DNA from: Promethearchaeota archaeon
Lineage (GTDB): Archaea; Asgardarchaeota; Lokiarchaeia; Sigyniarchaeales; SOKP01
Reading direction: 5' to 3'
Length of the DNA stretch: 64,000 nucleotides
Assembly: GCA_016839585.1 (NCBI GenBank)
Contig: JAEOTZ010000003.1
Location: forward strand, 1 to 64,000
Shown: piece by piece, positions 27,603 through 36,855 of the stretch
Layout of the letters: each line of letters begins with the position of its first letter
Position numbering within the stretch: position 1 is the stretch's first letter
Translations under genes and position numbers: made by a program
Notes under the pieces: generated by a model
Databases searched by the model: none
What the model was told of the DNA's origin: nothing
What the model saw: only the letters and a program-made list of their open reading frames with translations

Positions 27603-30212
27603 TTACTGATTATTTTCAGCTTTCTCTAGTTTATCTGATTGATCTTTTTTGGCAGAAGGAAAACCTGAAGGATAAATATTCGTAATATCGCGTGGACTAG
27701 TATCATATCCATTCTTTTCCATGATATTATAAAACTTTTGTATGTTTTCTTCGGCACATATTTCCATGACTTCTCCAGCAAGGAGGACATAGGAGAATGC
27801 TGTTAAAAATGGAATACCTCCAAACATAACCACTATAATTAGTACTCCAAAGATCATCATGAAAGCGTCTCCTTCTCCAAAGAATCCAGAAAAATCAACA
27901 GTGCTAAGAAATGTACTAAAAGTAAGTATAGCAGAAAGTCCAGCAATACCTTTAACAATAGATTGAGACCAAATACTTAAAGGTTCAATGTCTCCAGGCT
28001 GACGATATTTCTTATTTTCACGATAGTATACAACTCCAGCATCATCAAGTAAGTAATTGCCTGAAATGAAAAATGAAAAGATAACGAAAGATAAGATCAT
28101 TGGTAATACACAACATAACATATACCCCATCATAAAACTAAAGAATTCAGTGCCTCCAAATACACCAAAAGTTTGAGGGTATCCAAGTAAAGTAGTTAAA
28201 GTATCATAAGAGTAAAATCCAACGGAAATTGAAAGAAGTAATGGTAAAATTAGTCTTTTAAGTTGAATTATAATCCCAATATCTTTCCTTCCTTTCATAT
28301 CCAAGACAATGATATCATTTTTATACCCTTTAGAAATTTTAAAGAATAAATCTCTCAATTTAACAAAGATATAAGCAAACTGAGGAGCAAATCGATTGTA
28401 GAGAGCAGCGGTTAACGGCAACGTACCATACCATGTAATAATAACAACTAGGAATGCTATAACAATATTAGTATTATTAGTACCCATTATTAGTGTATTA
28501 TTGAAGATATTCATCATAATTAAAAATAGAATGAATGTTAAAGTCATTAAGCCAATCGCTAATCCATTTACAGCTACAGTGAGTTTATGTTCTTTAACAC
28601 TTTTACGCTGATAATTTAATCTTCTTCCGAATAAGATAATAATTATTATTCCAGCAACTAATAATATTACAAGTAAGATAAACAACGGTAATCCGAGAGG
28701 AAATGCTGGTGATAACCATAATCCCACTGGTTTCTGGGTAGAAAGAGCTATAACTCTATCATCTCCTGAAATAGCAAAATCTTTTTTACCATCACCATCA
28801 AAATCGCTTATGGTGATTATTGATTGTGCATAATATTCAGTATTTAAAATAGCATATTTTTTTCCGGAAATAGGATTCAAAATTGTATAGCGCCGTACTT
28901 CACTAAATGATAACATAGGTTCATATCTTTCATGATAAATTATCTCATCAATTGAGTCACCATTAAGATCTTCATTTAATACATAAATTTCAAATTCATC
29001 ACTATATCCATGACTTATTTTTTCCCGTATCAGATGTTCAGTAATTAAATCAAAACTATATAATCGGAAATATGTATTTTGGTCTTCAGGACCAGACGAA
29101 TATTTAACATCTAATAAAAAGTAGAATTCACCATCTCCTTCAAGGCTATGAATTTCTTCTAAATAAATATCATTATAATTTGGATCTATTGTAAATTGTC
29201 CTAAAATAGCACCATTTAAACTTCTTCTTACAGTTAATAATCCATCACCAGAAGATAATAATATGTCTGCAAAATTGTCTAAATCTACGTCTTCAATAAT
29301 TTCATAGCCTCCAAGATAGTCAGGTAAAGTTATATTATATATTGGATCAAGAAAATTAGATTTACTCGTGTTAAACAAAATAAGAGATAAATCGTCAATA
29401 TATAATACATAAGACTGACCATTATATTCTAATAATTCAAGTGCTGGGAATGGGGATTCTCGCCAAATTGTCTCATTGAATACAGGAAAACTATTAGTTT
29501 TAGTTCCATTGATAAAATAACTAGTAAGATTACAGTCATAATAAATATCAGTATGATTCTCTGAAGGATTATACACTTCAAGTTCTTCACACTCTATTAT
29601 AATTAGATCTTCATAGTTATCATCAGGCACTTCATCAATGCTAACTAAATCTTTTATATAATAATTTGTGAAACTGAACTCGTATCCAGATAAATCATCT
29701 CCGGTATTTCCATCAATGATATGATTAGTATACTGATTCAGAAGAACTTCTGGTTCAGCATAACCGTCTCGATATGTCCAATTAGGAGATATTGAAGCTT
29801 TACTTATAAAATAATCCACAACTCCATCACCATCACCATCCATTATTGGAAATACATTTTTCACAGGTCCATTATACTCTCTTTCCCATAATAGATTCCC
29901 ATTTGATCCTTCCAAGCAGAAAATACCACCATATTGATGTGTCGAATATTGCTCTGGACGATCAGTTCCGCGAATATCAGCATAACTGATGATATCATAA
30001 TGACCATTTCCATTTACATCTTCTGTTTCGAAAGAGTTTAACTCTATTGGATATTGGTCCCTAATTTCTTCCCAGGCCCATCCTGGGTGTAATTCCATTT
30101 GGGTAAGAAATACAATACCTAAAACTCCGAATATTATGAAAGAAACTGCTAAAAGTACTAAATTTATTGGGCGCGAGTCATTTTCTTTTCCTTTATTTCT
30201 TTGAAACTTCAT
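27603..30212 (-). CDS. Large membrane protein with FG-GAP-like ectodomain
   Basis: About 869 residues from ATG 30212 (TTG 30221 is less likely). After one N-terminal helix (about residues 17-39), a roughly 480-residue external part contains Ca-binding-like Asp/Gly loops, for example DGDGDGVVDYF, DVDLDNFADILL and DFDGDGKKDFAI. These are the pattern of FG-GAP/VCBS beta-propeller repeats. It is followed by about ten membrane helices and a short charged tail. The layout suggests a surface sensor or adhesion domain on a polytopic membrane base; no transporter signature was found. It is a single gene, convergent with the reductase. Confidence 0.75.
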   Translation of the reverse strand: MKFQRNKGKENDSRPINLVLLAVSFIIFGVLGIVFLTQMELHPGWAWEEIRDQYPIELNSFETEDVNGNGHYDIISYADIRGTDRPEQYSTHQYGGIFCLEGSNGNLLWEREYNGPVKNVFPIMDGDGDGVVDYFISKASISPNWTYRDGYAEPEVLLNQYTNHIIDGNTGDDLSGYEFSFTNYYIKDLVSIDEVPDDNYEDLIIIECEELEVYNPSENHTDIYYDCNLTSYFINGTKTNSFPVFNETIWRESPFPALELLEYNGQSYVLYIDDLSLILFNTSKSNFLDPIYNITLPDYLGGYEIIEDVDLDNFADILLSSGDGLLTVRRSLNGAILGQFTIDPNYNDIYLEEIHSLEGDGEFYFLLDVKYSSGPEDQNTYFRLYSFDLITEHLIREKISHGYSDEFEIYVLNEDLNGDSIDEIIYHERYEPMLSFSEVRRYTILNPISGKKYAILNTEYYAQSIITISDFDGDGKKDFAISGDDRVIALSTQKPVGLWLSPAFPLGLPLFILLVILLVAGIIIIILFGRRLNYQRKSVKEHKLTVAVNGLAIGLMTLTFILFLIMMNIFNNTLIMGTNNTNIVIAFLVVIITWYGTLPLTAALYNRFAPQFAYIFVKLRDLFFKISKGYKNDIIVLDMKGRKDIGIIIQLKRLILPLLLSISVGFYSYDTLTTLLGYPQTFGVFGGTEFFSFMMGYMLCCVLPMILSFVIFSFFISGNYLLDDAGVVYYRENKKYRQPGDIEPLSIWSQSIVKGIAGLSAILTFSTFLSTVDFSGFFGEGDAFMMIFGVLIIVVMFGGIPFLTAFSYVLLAGEVMEICAEENIQKFYNIMEKNGYDTSPRDITNIYPSGFPSAKKDQSDKLEKAENNQ

Positions 30213-30361
30213 GTAAATCAAATATTTTTTATTTATATTCTTATAACATAAAATTAAATTTTAAGCTATAAAATCTTTAAGAAAAAGGTATTATTTATAA
30301 TTTTATTATTACTGAAAAATTAATCTAAAAACAATTAAAAAAGAAAAAAAATATTATTAAA

Positions 30362-30437
30362 TGGGGTGCTTTAGAGTTAATATTATGCATTTAAGCTCTC
30401 GTTGAAATGAGTAATACTTAAATCTAAGCGCTCCACA
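30362..30437 (+). ncRNA. Candidate H/ACA-like structured RNA
   Basis: Between two genes, TGGGGTGCTT (30362-30371) pairs with AAGCGCTCCA (30426-30435), counting two G-U pairs; AGA/TCT then extends the stem past a one-base bulge. Inside lies a perfect ATTTAAG / CTTAAAT stem (30389-30395 with 30417-30423) and a CTC/GAG pair around the loop. ACA follows directly at 30435-30437. One hairpin with an internal pocket and a 3' ACA is the form of an archaeal H/ACA guide RNA. The GC content is well above the surrounding intergenic DNA. No kink-turn was proven and no target was assigned. A leader or terminator hairpin of a neighbouring gene is the alternative. Confidence 0.4.
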
Positions 30438-30457
30438 TTTAATTCCTTAGTTTATAC

Positions 30458-30940
30458 TTAATTTTCATTAACATCTATTTTTTTAGCTGTTTTCTTTCCC
30501 ATGGTTATCTTTAAGAGACCATTTGCCATTTTTGAAACGATTGTATCTGGATCTGCTCCAACTGGCAAGGGGATATCCATATTCACTTCAATGAATGTAA
30601 AACCCTTCCCAAAAAATGGAAGACAACAAACATCACTGGAAGCTTCTTCTTCTGGCTTTTCTTTCACTTTCTCCGATTCAGAAATCTGAGGTTTTGCTGC
30701 TTTAATATTTAAGTGCTTGTTGATTAGAGAAACTGTAACATCCTCTTTTATGCGCCCAGCTAATGGTACTGTAATTAAATAACTATTACCGAGATCTTCG
30801 ATATTGTAAGGAATATATCTCCCCAAAAAACCTCTCATAAAATTTCCAGCCATCTTTTTCATTTTTGCAACATCTTGATGTCCAAATGGGAAACACCATG
30901 CTTTAGTTCTTAGTCCATGATGGGAACTTTCATGACACAT
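30458..30940 (-). CDS. Hsp20 / alpha-crystallin family small heat-shock protein
   Basis: The 160-residue protein has an alpha-crystallin domain from about residue 45: YNIEDLGNSYLITVPLAGRI, then FIEVNMDIPLPVGADPDTIV and SKMANGLLKITMGKK. It is atypical in its N-terminus, which is rich in His and Cys (MCHESSHHGLRTKAWCFPFG), and in an inserted SSDVCCLPFFGKG loop within the domain. A ribosome site GGAGGA precedes the ATG by about 11 bases. It lies about 60 bases downstream of the PadR gene in the same direction, so it is likely co-transcribed and controlled by it. It should act as an ATP-independent holdase. Confidence 0.85.
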   Translation of the reverse strand: MCHESSHHGLRTKAWCFPFGHQDVAKMKKMAGNFMRGFLGRYIPYNIEDLGNSYLITVPLAGRIKEDVTVSLINKHLNIKAAKPQISESEKVKEKPEEEASSDVCCLPFFGKGFTFIEVNMDIPLPVGADPDTIVSKMANGLLKITMGKKTAKKIDVNEN

Positions 30941-30999
30941 AGATTTTTTTCCTCCTTTATTTAATTTTTTATTAGATAATTAGTTCAAGTTAAAATTAG

Positions 31000-31602
31000 T
31001 TAGATTACGTAATCGTCGTCATCATATATCTCTAAAGGTTGTTTTCTCAGTTTTCTTTCCTCTTTGACTTTTTTTAGTAATGAATTGTATCTCTCTAAAT
31101 TATTATTTATTCGTTCAAGTCGTTTTTCATGTTTTTCCTGACTGATTTTTAAACGATTTATGATACTTTTTATTCTTTCGATGTTCATTTTTGAGATATC
31201 ATCTATATCGATTTTCTCATCCATAGGAGAATCATGAAAGGGAAAACAGCAAAACGCATTACTAACATTTTCTTCAAACCGGGGTATAGCCTTAATAATT
31301 GTCTGTAAGAAATCTCCTAAAGAATTAATACTGAGTTTAAAGTTATTTTTTAAAGCAATCCTTAATTCGTTGACCCCATTCTCTGTAATATAGTAAATCT
31401 TTTTAAGACGATTAGTTTCAGTGATTTCTTCAATCTTAACAAATTCATGTTTTGCAAGTTTATTCAATAGAGGATAAATGGTTCCAGCAGAGCCTCTCCA
31501 GAGCCCTCTGAAATTTCTATTAATTCTCTGAATAATATCATATCCAGTAATACCAGGGCTACTTTTAATTATTGACAGTACTAATATATCTAAACCTGAC
31601 AA
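31000..31602 (-). CDS. PadR family transcriptional regulator with coiled-coil tail
   Basis: The first 85 residues form the PadR winged helix: ILVLSIIKSSPGITGYDIIQ, then WRGSAGTIYPLLNKL, and YYITENGVNEL. A middle part contains FCCFPFHDSP, and the last 70 residues are a long coiled coil for dimerisation. The start shown is TTG 31602; the frame is open upstream (GKRFSGYHTDT) but has no other start. It is the likely regulator of the Hsp20 gene that follows and of itself, given the direct repeats upstream. Confidence 0.85.
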   Translation of the reverse strand: MSGLDILVLSIIKSSPGITGYDIIQRINRNFRGLWRGSAGTIYPLLNKLAKHEFVKIEEITETNRLKKIYYITENGVNELRIALKNNFKLSINSLGDFLQTIIKAIPRFEENVSNAFCCFPFHDSPMDEKIDIDDISKMNIERIKSIINRLKISQEKHEKRLERINNNLERYNSLLKKVKEERKLRKQPLEIYDDDDYVI

Positions 31603-31680
31603 TGTATCAGTATGATATCCACTAAAACGTTTTCCAAAAAAAATTCTAACTTCACCAATTTTTTTAGTTTTTTTTTGATA

Positions 31681-31749
31681 TATATCTTAAATCGAATACC
31701 AATAGAATATAAAAAGAACACCTATTTAAATATATCGGAAATCGAATAC
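31681..31749. promoter_or_regulatory. Candidate PadR operator: two 19-bp direct repeats
   Basis: TATATCTTAAATCGAATAC (31681-31699) and TATATCGGAAATCGAATAC (31731-31749) match at 17 of 19 positions, 50 bases apart, about 80-150 bases upstream of the PadR start. Repeated AT-rich sites upstream of their own gene are usual for PadR autoregulation. The other side of the gap leads to a divergent membrane protein at 31901, which might be co-regulated. The rest of the 298-base gap holds no other clear element. Confidence 0.5.
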
Positions 31750-31900
31750 TAAAAAGTAATCTAAAATAAATATAACTTGGGAATGTTCCTACCTATAATG
31801 ATGGAGAAGAGATTAAAAATAATTTGGATTTTATTAAAATAAATTTAAAAAGAATGATTATATGAATTAAATAATTTTAAAAATCAAAGGTTTAAATAAA

Positions 31901-32632
31901 ATGGCAGTAGAATTAACAGAATTAGAAATTTTTCAAGGAGGTTTGACTTTAGCTTCAGTAATTATCTCTACAATTTTAGGCCTAATTATAGCACTTAAAT
32001 ATAAAAAGTATAAAAAAGTTGAATTATTATTAGTTGGAATTACTTGGATATTATTAGCAAGTCCTTACTGGTCTGATGCTACACAATTTATAATTATTAT
32101 GATTTTTGGAAAAGAATTGAATTCACCTTTATATTTCTTTTTAGCTAATGCTTTTATTGCTCCAATACATATAACTTGGACTTTAGCGTTCACAAATTTT
32201 CTCTATAAAAGGCAGCAAAAAAAACTTATGACCTTTTTTGGATGTGAAGCAGCTTTATTTGAAATTGCATTTTTAGCAGTCTTTTTTCTCGATCCCTATT
32301 TAATTGGTGATCAAAAAAGTGCTTTTGTGGTAGAATGGGCGATTTGGGTCCAGATTTATCTATTATTTTCAATAGCTCTATTCTTAGTAACTGGATTCTT
32401 ATTTGCGAGAGCAAGTCTTAAATCAGAAGGTCCTGAACTTAAATTAAAAGGTAAATTTTTGTTAATTGCCTTCATAACTTTCACATTTGGCACAGTAATT
32501 GATGTCATTGGAGCAGAAAATCCTACAGAACTTACAATACTTTTCGCTAGAACATTTGTGATCATTAGTTCTCTCTGTTTCTATATTGGATTTACACTGC
32601 CTAGATTCATAAAGGATCTATTTATAAGATAA
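31901..32632 (+). CDS. Seven-helix membrane protein, unknown
   Basis: The 243-residue protein has seven predicted membrane helices, starting with FQGGLTLASVIISTILGLIIA split over residues 11-31, short charged loops, and an outward N-terminus. Helix starts are marked by YSDATQ-like polar groups (PYWSDATQF, PLYFFLANAF). It resembles 7TM sensor modules without an attached kinase domain. No retinal-binding lysine motif was identified in the last helix. It is transcribed divergently from the PadR-Hsp20 unit. Confidence 0.6.
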   Translation: MAVELTELEIFQGGLTLASVIISTILGLIIALKYKKYKKVELLLVGITWILLASPYWSDATQFIIIMIFGKELNSPLYFFLANAFIAPIHITWTLAFTNFLYKRQQKKLMTFFGCEAALFEIAFLAVFFLDPYLIGDQKSAFVVEWAIWVQIYLLFSIALFLVTGFLFARASLKSEGPELKLKGKFLLIAFITFTFGTVIDVIGAENPTELTILFARTFVIISSLCFYIGFTLPRFIKDLFIR

Positions 32633-32647
32633 ATGTTAGGTTTAAAA

Positions 32648-33847
32648 TTAAAGAGGTGCTTCTGCTTTTTCTAAAAGTAATTGGAGTATTGCGGGATAAA
32701 ACTCTGTAAGAAGCTCAAGATCTAATACGAAACTGCTGCCACGATTGAACATCACTATTATTCCATAAGTACCTTGTTCACTTTCCTCCATATACATACT
32801 GGAAAGGAACCCTGGTGTTGCTCCATCATGTCCTTGAATTCCATCGATAACGAACCACCCTAATCCATAACCAGCTGGCTCAGCTCCAGGGATTAATACA
32901 TGTTTTTCATGCATTAATTCAACTTTTTCAGGAGTAAGTAATTGAAATCCCTTATATTCACCTTGGTTCATGTGAGCAATCAAATACTTTGCTAAATCTG
33001 GCACTGTACTTCTTAATGAACCTGCTCCATTTAGGCTTAAATTATAAAAGGGTATAGCAAAATTAATCTCATTTATCCTTTCATAAGGAATTGCGTTCAT
33101 TCCACCAAAATCTAGGTAATTGTATCCACTATTTGTCATATTTAATGGATCAAGGATGTTTTCTTGAACATATTCTACTATTGATTGATTTGTAACTTGC
33201 TCAACTAAGTAGCCAAGCAACTCAAAACCCGCATTAGAGTAAAAAAACTCTGTTCCTGGTTCTAAAGCCCAATTGGTTGGATGATAATACAATCCAGATG
33301 GATTTAGACTACCATTTAGAAACTCTTCTAAGGAGGGTTTAGGATCCCAATAAATGTAACTTGTACCAAAAAATGTATTTATCCATTGAATCAATTCTTT
33401 ATCAAAATAATAACTCATAGCGTAATAGAAATCCTTTGTTAAACCTGTTGTATGAGTTAAAAGCATGTTAATCGTTATCGGAGTGCTTGGATAATCCGGA
33501 TGCCTTACATCAAATGGTAGATAATCATTTATATCGCCATTCAAATTTATTAAATTACTTTCATTGAGTTGAAGTAAACTAGTTGCGGTGAATGTTTTAG
33601 TGATAGATCCAATCATATAAACAGTATCTAAATCAGATTGATCACCAAATCCATTAGCCCAAATAAGGCTTTCATTAATAGCAATCCCAGCGGCTAGTGA
33701 TGGGATATCATATTTTACCATCAAATCTCGAATCTTTGACTCAAAAGACTTTTTAGAAGGAAGGAAAATTATAAAAGAAGCAATTCCCGCTCCAACAACA
33801 GTAATTACCAAAATTAAAGCAATTATATACTTTTTGTTAACTTTCAT
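32648..33847 (-). CDS. Serine hydrolase of the beta-lactamase / DD-peptidase superfamily
   Basis: The 399-residue protein has an N-terminal membrane helix (about 8-28) and an external serine hydrolase domain with all three class C motifs: S81-ITK84, Y203-S-N205, and a C-terminal HDG (in GIQGHDGATPGF). Such proteins act as peptidases, esterases or lactonases; in archaea without murein the peptide or ester substrate is unknown. It converges on the seven-helix gene and is not in an operon. Confidence 0.88.
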   Translation of the reverse strand: MKVNKKYIIALILVITVVGAGIASFIIFLPSKKSFESKIRDLMVKYDIPSLAAGIAINESLIWANGFGDQSDLDTVYMIGSITKTFTATSLLQLNESNLINLNGDINDYLPFDVRHPDYPSTPITINMLLTHTTGLTKDFYYAMSYYFDKELIQWINTFFGTSYIYWDPKPSLEEFLNGSLNPSGLYYHPTNWALEPGTEFFYSNAGFELLGYLVEQVTNQSIVEYVQENILDPLNMTNSGYNYLDFGGMNAIPYERINEINFAIPFYNLSLNGAGSLRSTVPDLAKYLIAHMNQGEYKGFQLLTPEKVELMHEKHVLIPGAEPAGYGLGWFVIDGIQGHDGATPGFLSSMYMEESEQGTYGIIVMFNRGSSFVLDLELLTEFYPAILQLLLEKAEAPL

Positions 33848-34136
33848 TATACTCTATTTTTCTAAATTTTTTATTGAATTTGAATCCTTTTCAAGAAGTT
33901 CAATATATTAAAGATTCATTTAATAAATAAAATTTTTTTTATTGAATATCTGCTATAAGTTTTTTTTACAGCAATAAATATTCAATAATTTCAAGAATAA
34001 TTTTTATATTATAATGAATTTAACCAATCTATTAATTTTAAAAAACCTGTACTTTAAGATTATAAGTAATTTAAAAGAGGACTATTCAAATTTTAGTACA
34101 TAAGTTAAAGAAATAAAATCATATCTATAGATTATT

Positions 34137-35306
34137 ATGGTTAATGAAGCACGAATTAAAAAAAATCTCAAAAATCTTGCTTTTCCTCGATTATCTGGAA
34201 CGGAATTTGAACTTAAAGCTTTTAATAAGGTAATGGAAGAAGTAGAGAATTTGAATTTGGAATTTGAAATCCAGCCTTTTACTTTTAGTTCGTTTTATTC
34301 GAGGATATATCCAAAAATAGCATTTTTATCTGGGTCGTTAATTTTATTATTATTTTACTTGAACATAATTATGATGATATCTTTTGTTTTGATACTTATC
34401 TTATTTTGTATAGTGATGGCCTCTCTAATATTGACGAGAAAACCCGAAAAAATTCAATTCATTAAAAAATTTAATTCACAAAACCTCTTAGTAAAGATTA
34501 ACTCTAAATCAAATGAAAAGGATAATAATGACAGAATAGTAATGTTTATGAGTCATTTGGATTCCAAAGGACAAAGATTCACGATTAATACTCGGATAAG
34601 AATGATTAAACTTTGGATCTCCTCATCAACTTTTTTGGCTGTTGTTATAATCTATAAATTATTTATCTCTATGGAATTTGAAATAATCTTTTATGTTATC
34701 GGGCTGTTTCCTTTAATAATAAATATGTATGCCACCATAATAATACTTCTTAACACCACAGATAATAGTTCTGTTGGTGCTGTTGATAATGCTTCAGGTA
34801 TAGTGTGTAATTTAGAACTTTTAAACTATTTTAGTATTCCTAAAAACAGATTAACAAATTATAACATGTGGTTTCTTTTTACTGGAGCTGAAGAATGCGG
34901 AACAATGGGTATTAGGCATTTTTATAATAATTTGGAAAACTTAGATTTTAATAAATCGATAATATTTAATTTTGAATCTATAGCTAATCATGTATATCTA
35001 TTTCCGGGAGAAAATGATGTGGATCACATCAAGGAGGTAGATCATTTGCTATTGAATAATAACAGAAATCTTCAGATCAGCCATTATATTACAAGTAGAG
35101 TTCTCGGCACTCATTCCGATGGGGGTTTTTTGGGAGACAAGGGTCTACAAGGGTGGGGGGTGGGGGAGGTTGAAGCATATGCTTATATGCATACTCCCAA
35201 TGATACAATCGATAAAATTGATACTAAGGTTTTAAAGAATCTGTGTTTGGTTCTTATTGATACTTTAAAAGAGCATGATTCTAATTTTACTAAAAATAAA
35301 AAATAA
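34137..35306 (+). CDS. M28 family metallopeptidase with membrane helices
   Basis: The 389-residue protein has the M28 zinc site: H140 and D142 in SHLDSKG, the bridging D217 in VDNASG, the E252-E253 pair in FTGAEECG, E280 at the usual Asp/Glu position, and a late His in YMHTPNDT. Hydrophobic segments at about 63-98 and 165-205 anchor it in the membrane, the second inserted between metal ligands. It is probably an aminopeptidase acting on small peptides. It has weak start signals and sits alone. Confidence 0.85.
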   Translation: MVNEARIKKNLKNLAFPRLSGTEFELKAFNKVMEEVENLNLEFEIQPFTFSSFYSRIYPKIAFLSGSLILLLFYLNIIMMISFVLILILFCIVMASLILTRKPEKIQFIKKFNSQNLLVKINSKSNEKDNNDRIVMFMSHLDSKGQRFTINTRIRMIKLWISSSTFLAVVIIYKLFISMEFEIIFYVIGLFPLIINMYATIIILLNTTDNSSVGAVDNASGIVCNLELLNYFSIPKNRLTNYNMWFLFTGAEECGTMGIRHFYNNLENLDFNKSIIFNFESIANHVYLFPGENDVDHIKEVDHLLLNNNRNLQISHYITSRVLGTHSDGGFLGDKGLQGWGVGEVEAYAYMHTPNDTIDKIDTKVLKNLCLVLIDTLKEHDSNFTKNKK

Positions 35307-35330
35307 GATTTTAAAATCAATGCGTTTTAG

Positions 35331-35780
35331 TTAAACTTCGCCAAAATAAGAATATAGAATATATATTAGAAAAGCTATTATCGAGATAAAAAATATCCAT
35401 AGGCTAAATACAGAGAAGAATTCAAATAATAGATTATTGGTTAAGTTTGGTTCTCCGAACATCAAGACAATTATAATGGACGCTATTGCAGAGATTAAGA
35501 ATTGAGTTATCAGAGATTTTATAAGCTTAGGATATTCATCTAATTTTTTATTTTTAATTATATCGCTTAAAGAAACATAAAGTTGTAATGTCGGAAAAAA
35601 CATTAAGGCAAACGGAACAAGAGACAAAAGATTTGAGAAGTATACAATCCATATGAATTCCGCATTTAAATTAATAATGCTGAATATTAAAGCAGAAATT
35701 CCGTAAATGATCGCAATCATCCAGACTGCCAACAAAATATAAGATATTTGATTTAAGGATATCATATTATTTTTATTCAT
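35331..35780 (-). CDS. Unknown four-helix membrane protein
   Basis: The 149-residue protein has four hydrophobic segments at about 12-34, 42-66, 90-108 and 117-146, with a polar loop SLSDIIKNKKLDEY between helix 2 and helix 3. The family is not recognised. It lies convergent to the M28 gene and divergent from the HAD gene, with an atatatataaata box at 35808-35820 between them. Confidence 0.55.
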   Translation of the reverse strand: MNKNNMISLNQISYILLAVWMIAIIYGISALIFSIINLNAEFIWIVYFSNLLSLVPFALMFFPTLQLYVSLSDIIKNKKLDEYPKLIKSLITQFLISAIASIIIVLMFGEPNLTNNLLFEFFSVFSLWIFFISIIAFLIYILYSYFGEV

Positions 35781-35879
35781 GATCTATGAAATGAAAAAAT
35801 AAATCAAATATATATAAATATCTATCGTAATTCTCAGATTATAAATATTTTACTAATCATTAAAATGAAGGAGTTTTGA

Positions 35880-36671
35880 ATGAAAATGAATAAAAAATTA
35901 GATAATATTAAGGGAATATTATCCGATATTGATGGAACTCTCTACTTTAAAGGGGCTCCAATTTCAGGAGCCATAGCTGCCATTAATAATTTACGCGATC
36001 TAGGTATAAAATTGCTATTTTTCACAAATACAGATAGCAAATCTCCTAAAACAGTTTTAAAAATATTACAAGATTATGGATTTACCATATATGAAGAAGA
36101 GATTTATACGCCAATTATTGCTCTAAAAGAATTTTTATCTAATTATCCAAATAAAAAATCTTATTTTGTCACAACTCGAGAAGTTGAGCAGGAATTCCAA
36201 AACTTTCCTCAAGTTGAAGGTGTTAAAGTTCCTGATTTCGTAATTTTAGGAGATTTTCATGATAATTGGGATGTTCACAGAATTAATGAAGCATTTAAAT
36301 ATGTATTTAAGGGTGCTAGACTTCTTGGAACACAAGGTAATAAATATTATCTCGATCGCAATGGTGAACCAATTATCGATACTGGTTCATTTGTACAAAT
36401 GATTGCAAGTGCTGCAAATATTACTCCTAAAATATTTGGAAAACCTTCAAAGGAATATTTTTTACAAGCTTTAGAAAAAATCAATCTTTCTGCAAATGAG
36501 GTTTTTGTCATTGGTGATGATATTGAATCTGACATCCAAGGAGCAATTAATGCCGGTATTAAAGGTATATTAGTAAAAACTGGAAAGGGACAATTCTATG
36601 ACACAAATAAAACACAAATTAAGCCATTTATGATTATTGAATCATTTAATTCTATATTAGAACTCCTTTAA
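35880..36671 (+). CDS. HAD-IIA family phosphatase (NagD/LHPP-like)
   Basis: The 263-residue enzyme has motif I SDIDGTLYFKG, motif II FFTNTDSKSP, the motif III Lys in FGKPSKEYF, and motif IV VIGDDIESDIQGAINAG. The cap domain (about 80-180) belongs to the C2A type, as in NagD, PGP and LHPP. It probably dephosphorylates a small phosphate ester. An AAGGAG site lies seven bases before ATG 35880. Confidence 0.9.
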   Translation: MKMNKKLDNIKGILSDIDGTLYFKGAPISGAIAAINNLRDLGIKLLFFTNTDSKSPKTVLKILQDYGFTIYEEEIYTPIIALKEFLSNYPNKKSYFVTTREVEQEFQNFPQVEGVKVPDFVILGDFHDNWDVHRINEAFKYVFKGARLLGTQGNKYYLDRNGEPIIDTGSFVQMIASAANITPKIFGKPSKEYFLQALEKINLSANEVFVIGDDIESDIQGAINAGIKGILVKTGKGQFYDTNKTQIKPFMIIESFNSILELL

Positions 36672-36855
36672 AATTAATTTATTTAAAAAAATTCAGCCTA
36701 ATCTAGTAGAAACTATTTTTTAAGTGAAATTTTTACACTTTTCTTCAAATTCGAAATCATAATTGATTCCTTGTTATAATCAAAACATTTATATATTGTT
36801 TAATGCGTATGTCTCATAAATAATATAATTTAAAACAAAATGGGAAGTATTATCC

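Noticed and set aside
30362-30437. tRNA gene in the GC-richer gap
   Set aside because: There is no T-arm GTTCGAATC-like block and no anticodon arm geometry; a single hairpin with ACA fits better.
31901-32632. Microbial rhodopsin for the seven-helix protein
   Set aside because: No DxxxK retinal lysine motif was found in the last helix and the helix sequences do not match rhodopsins.
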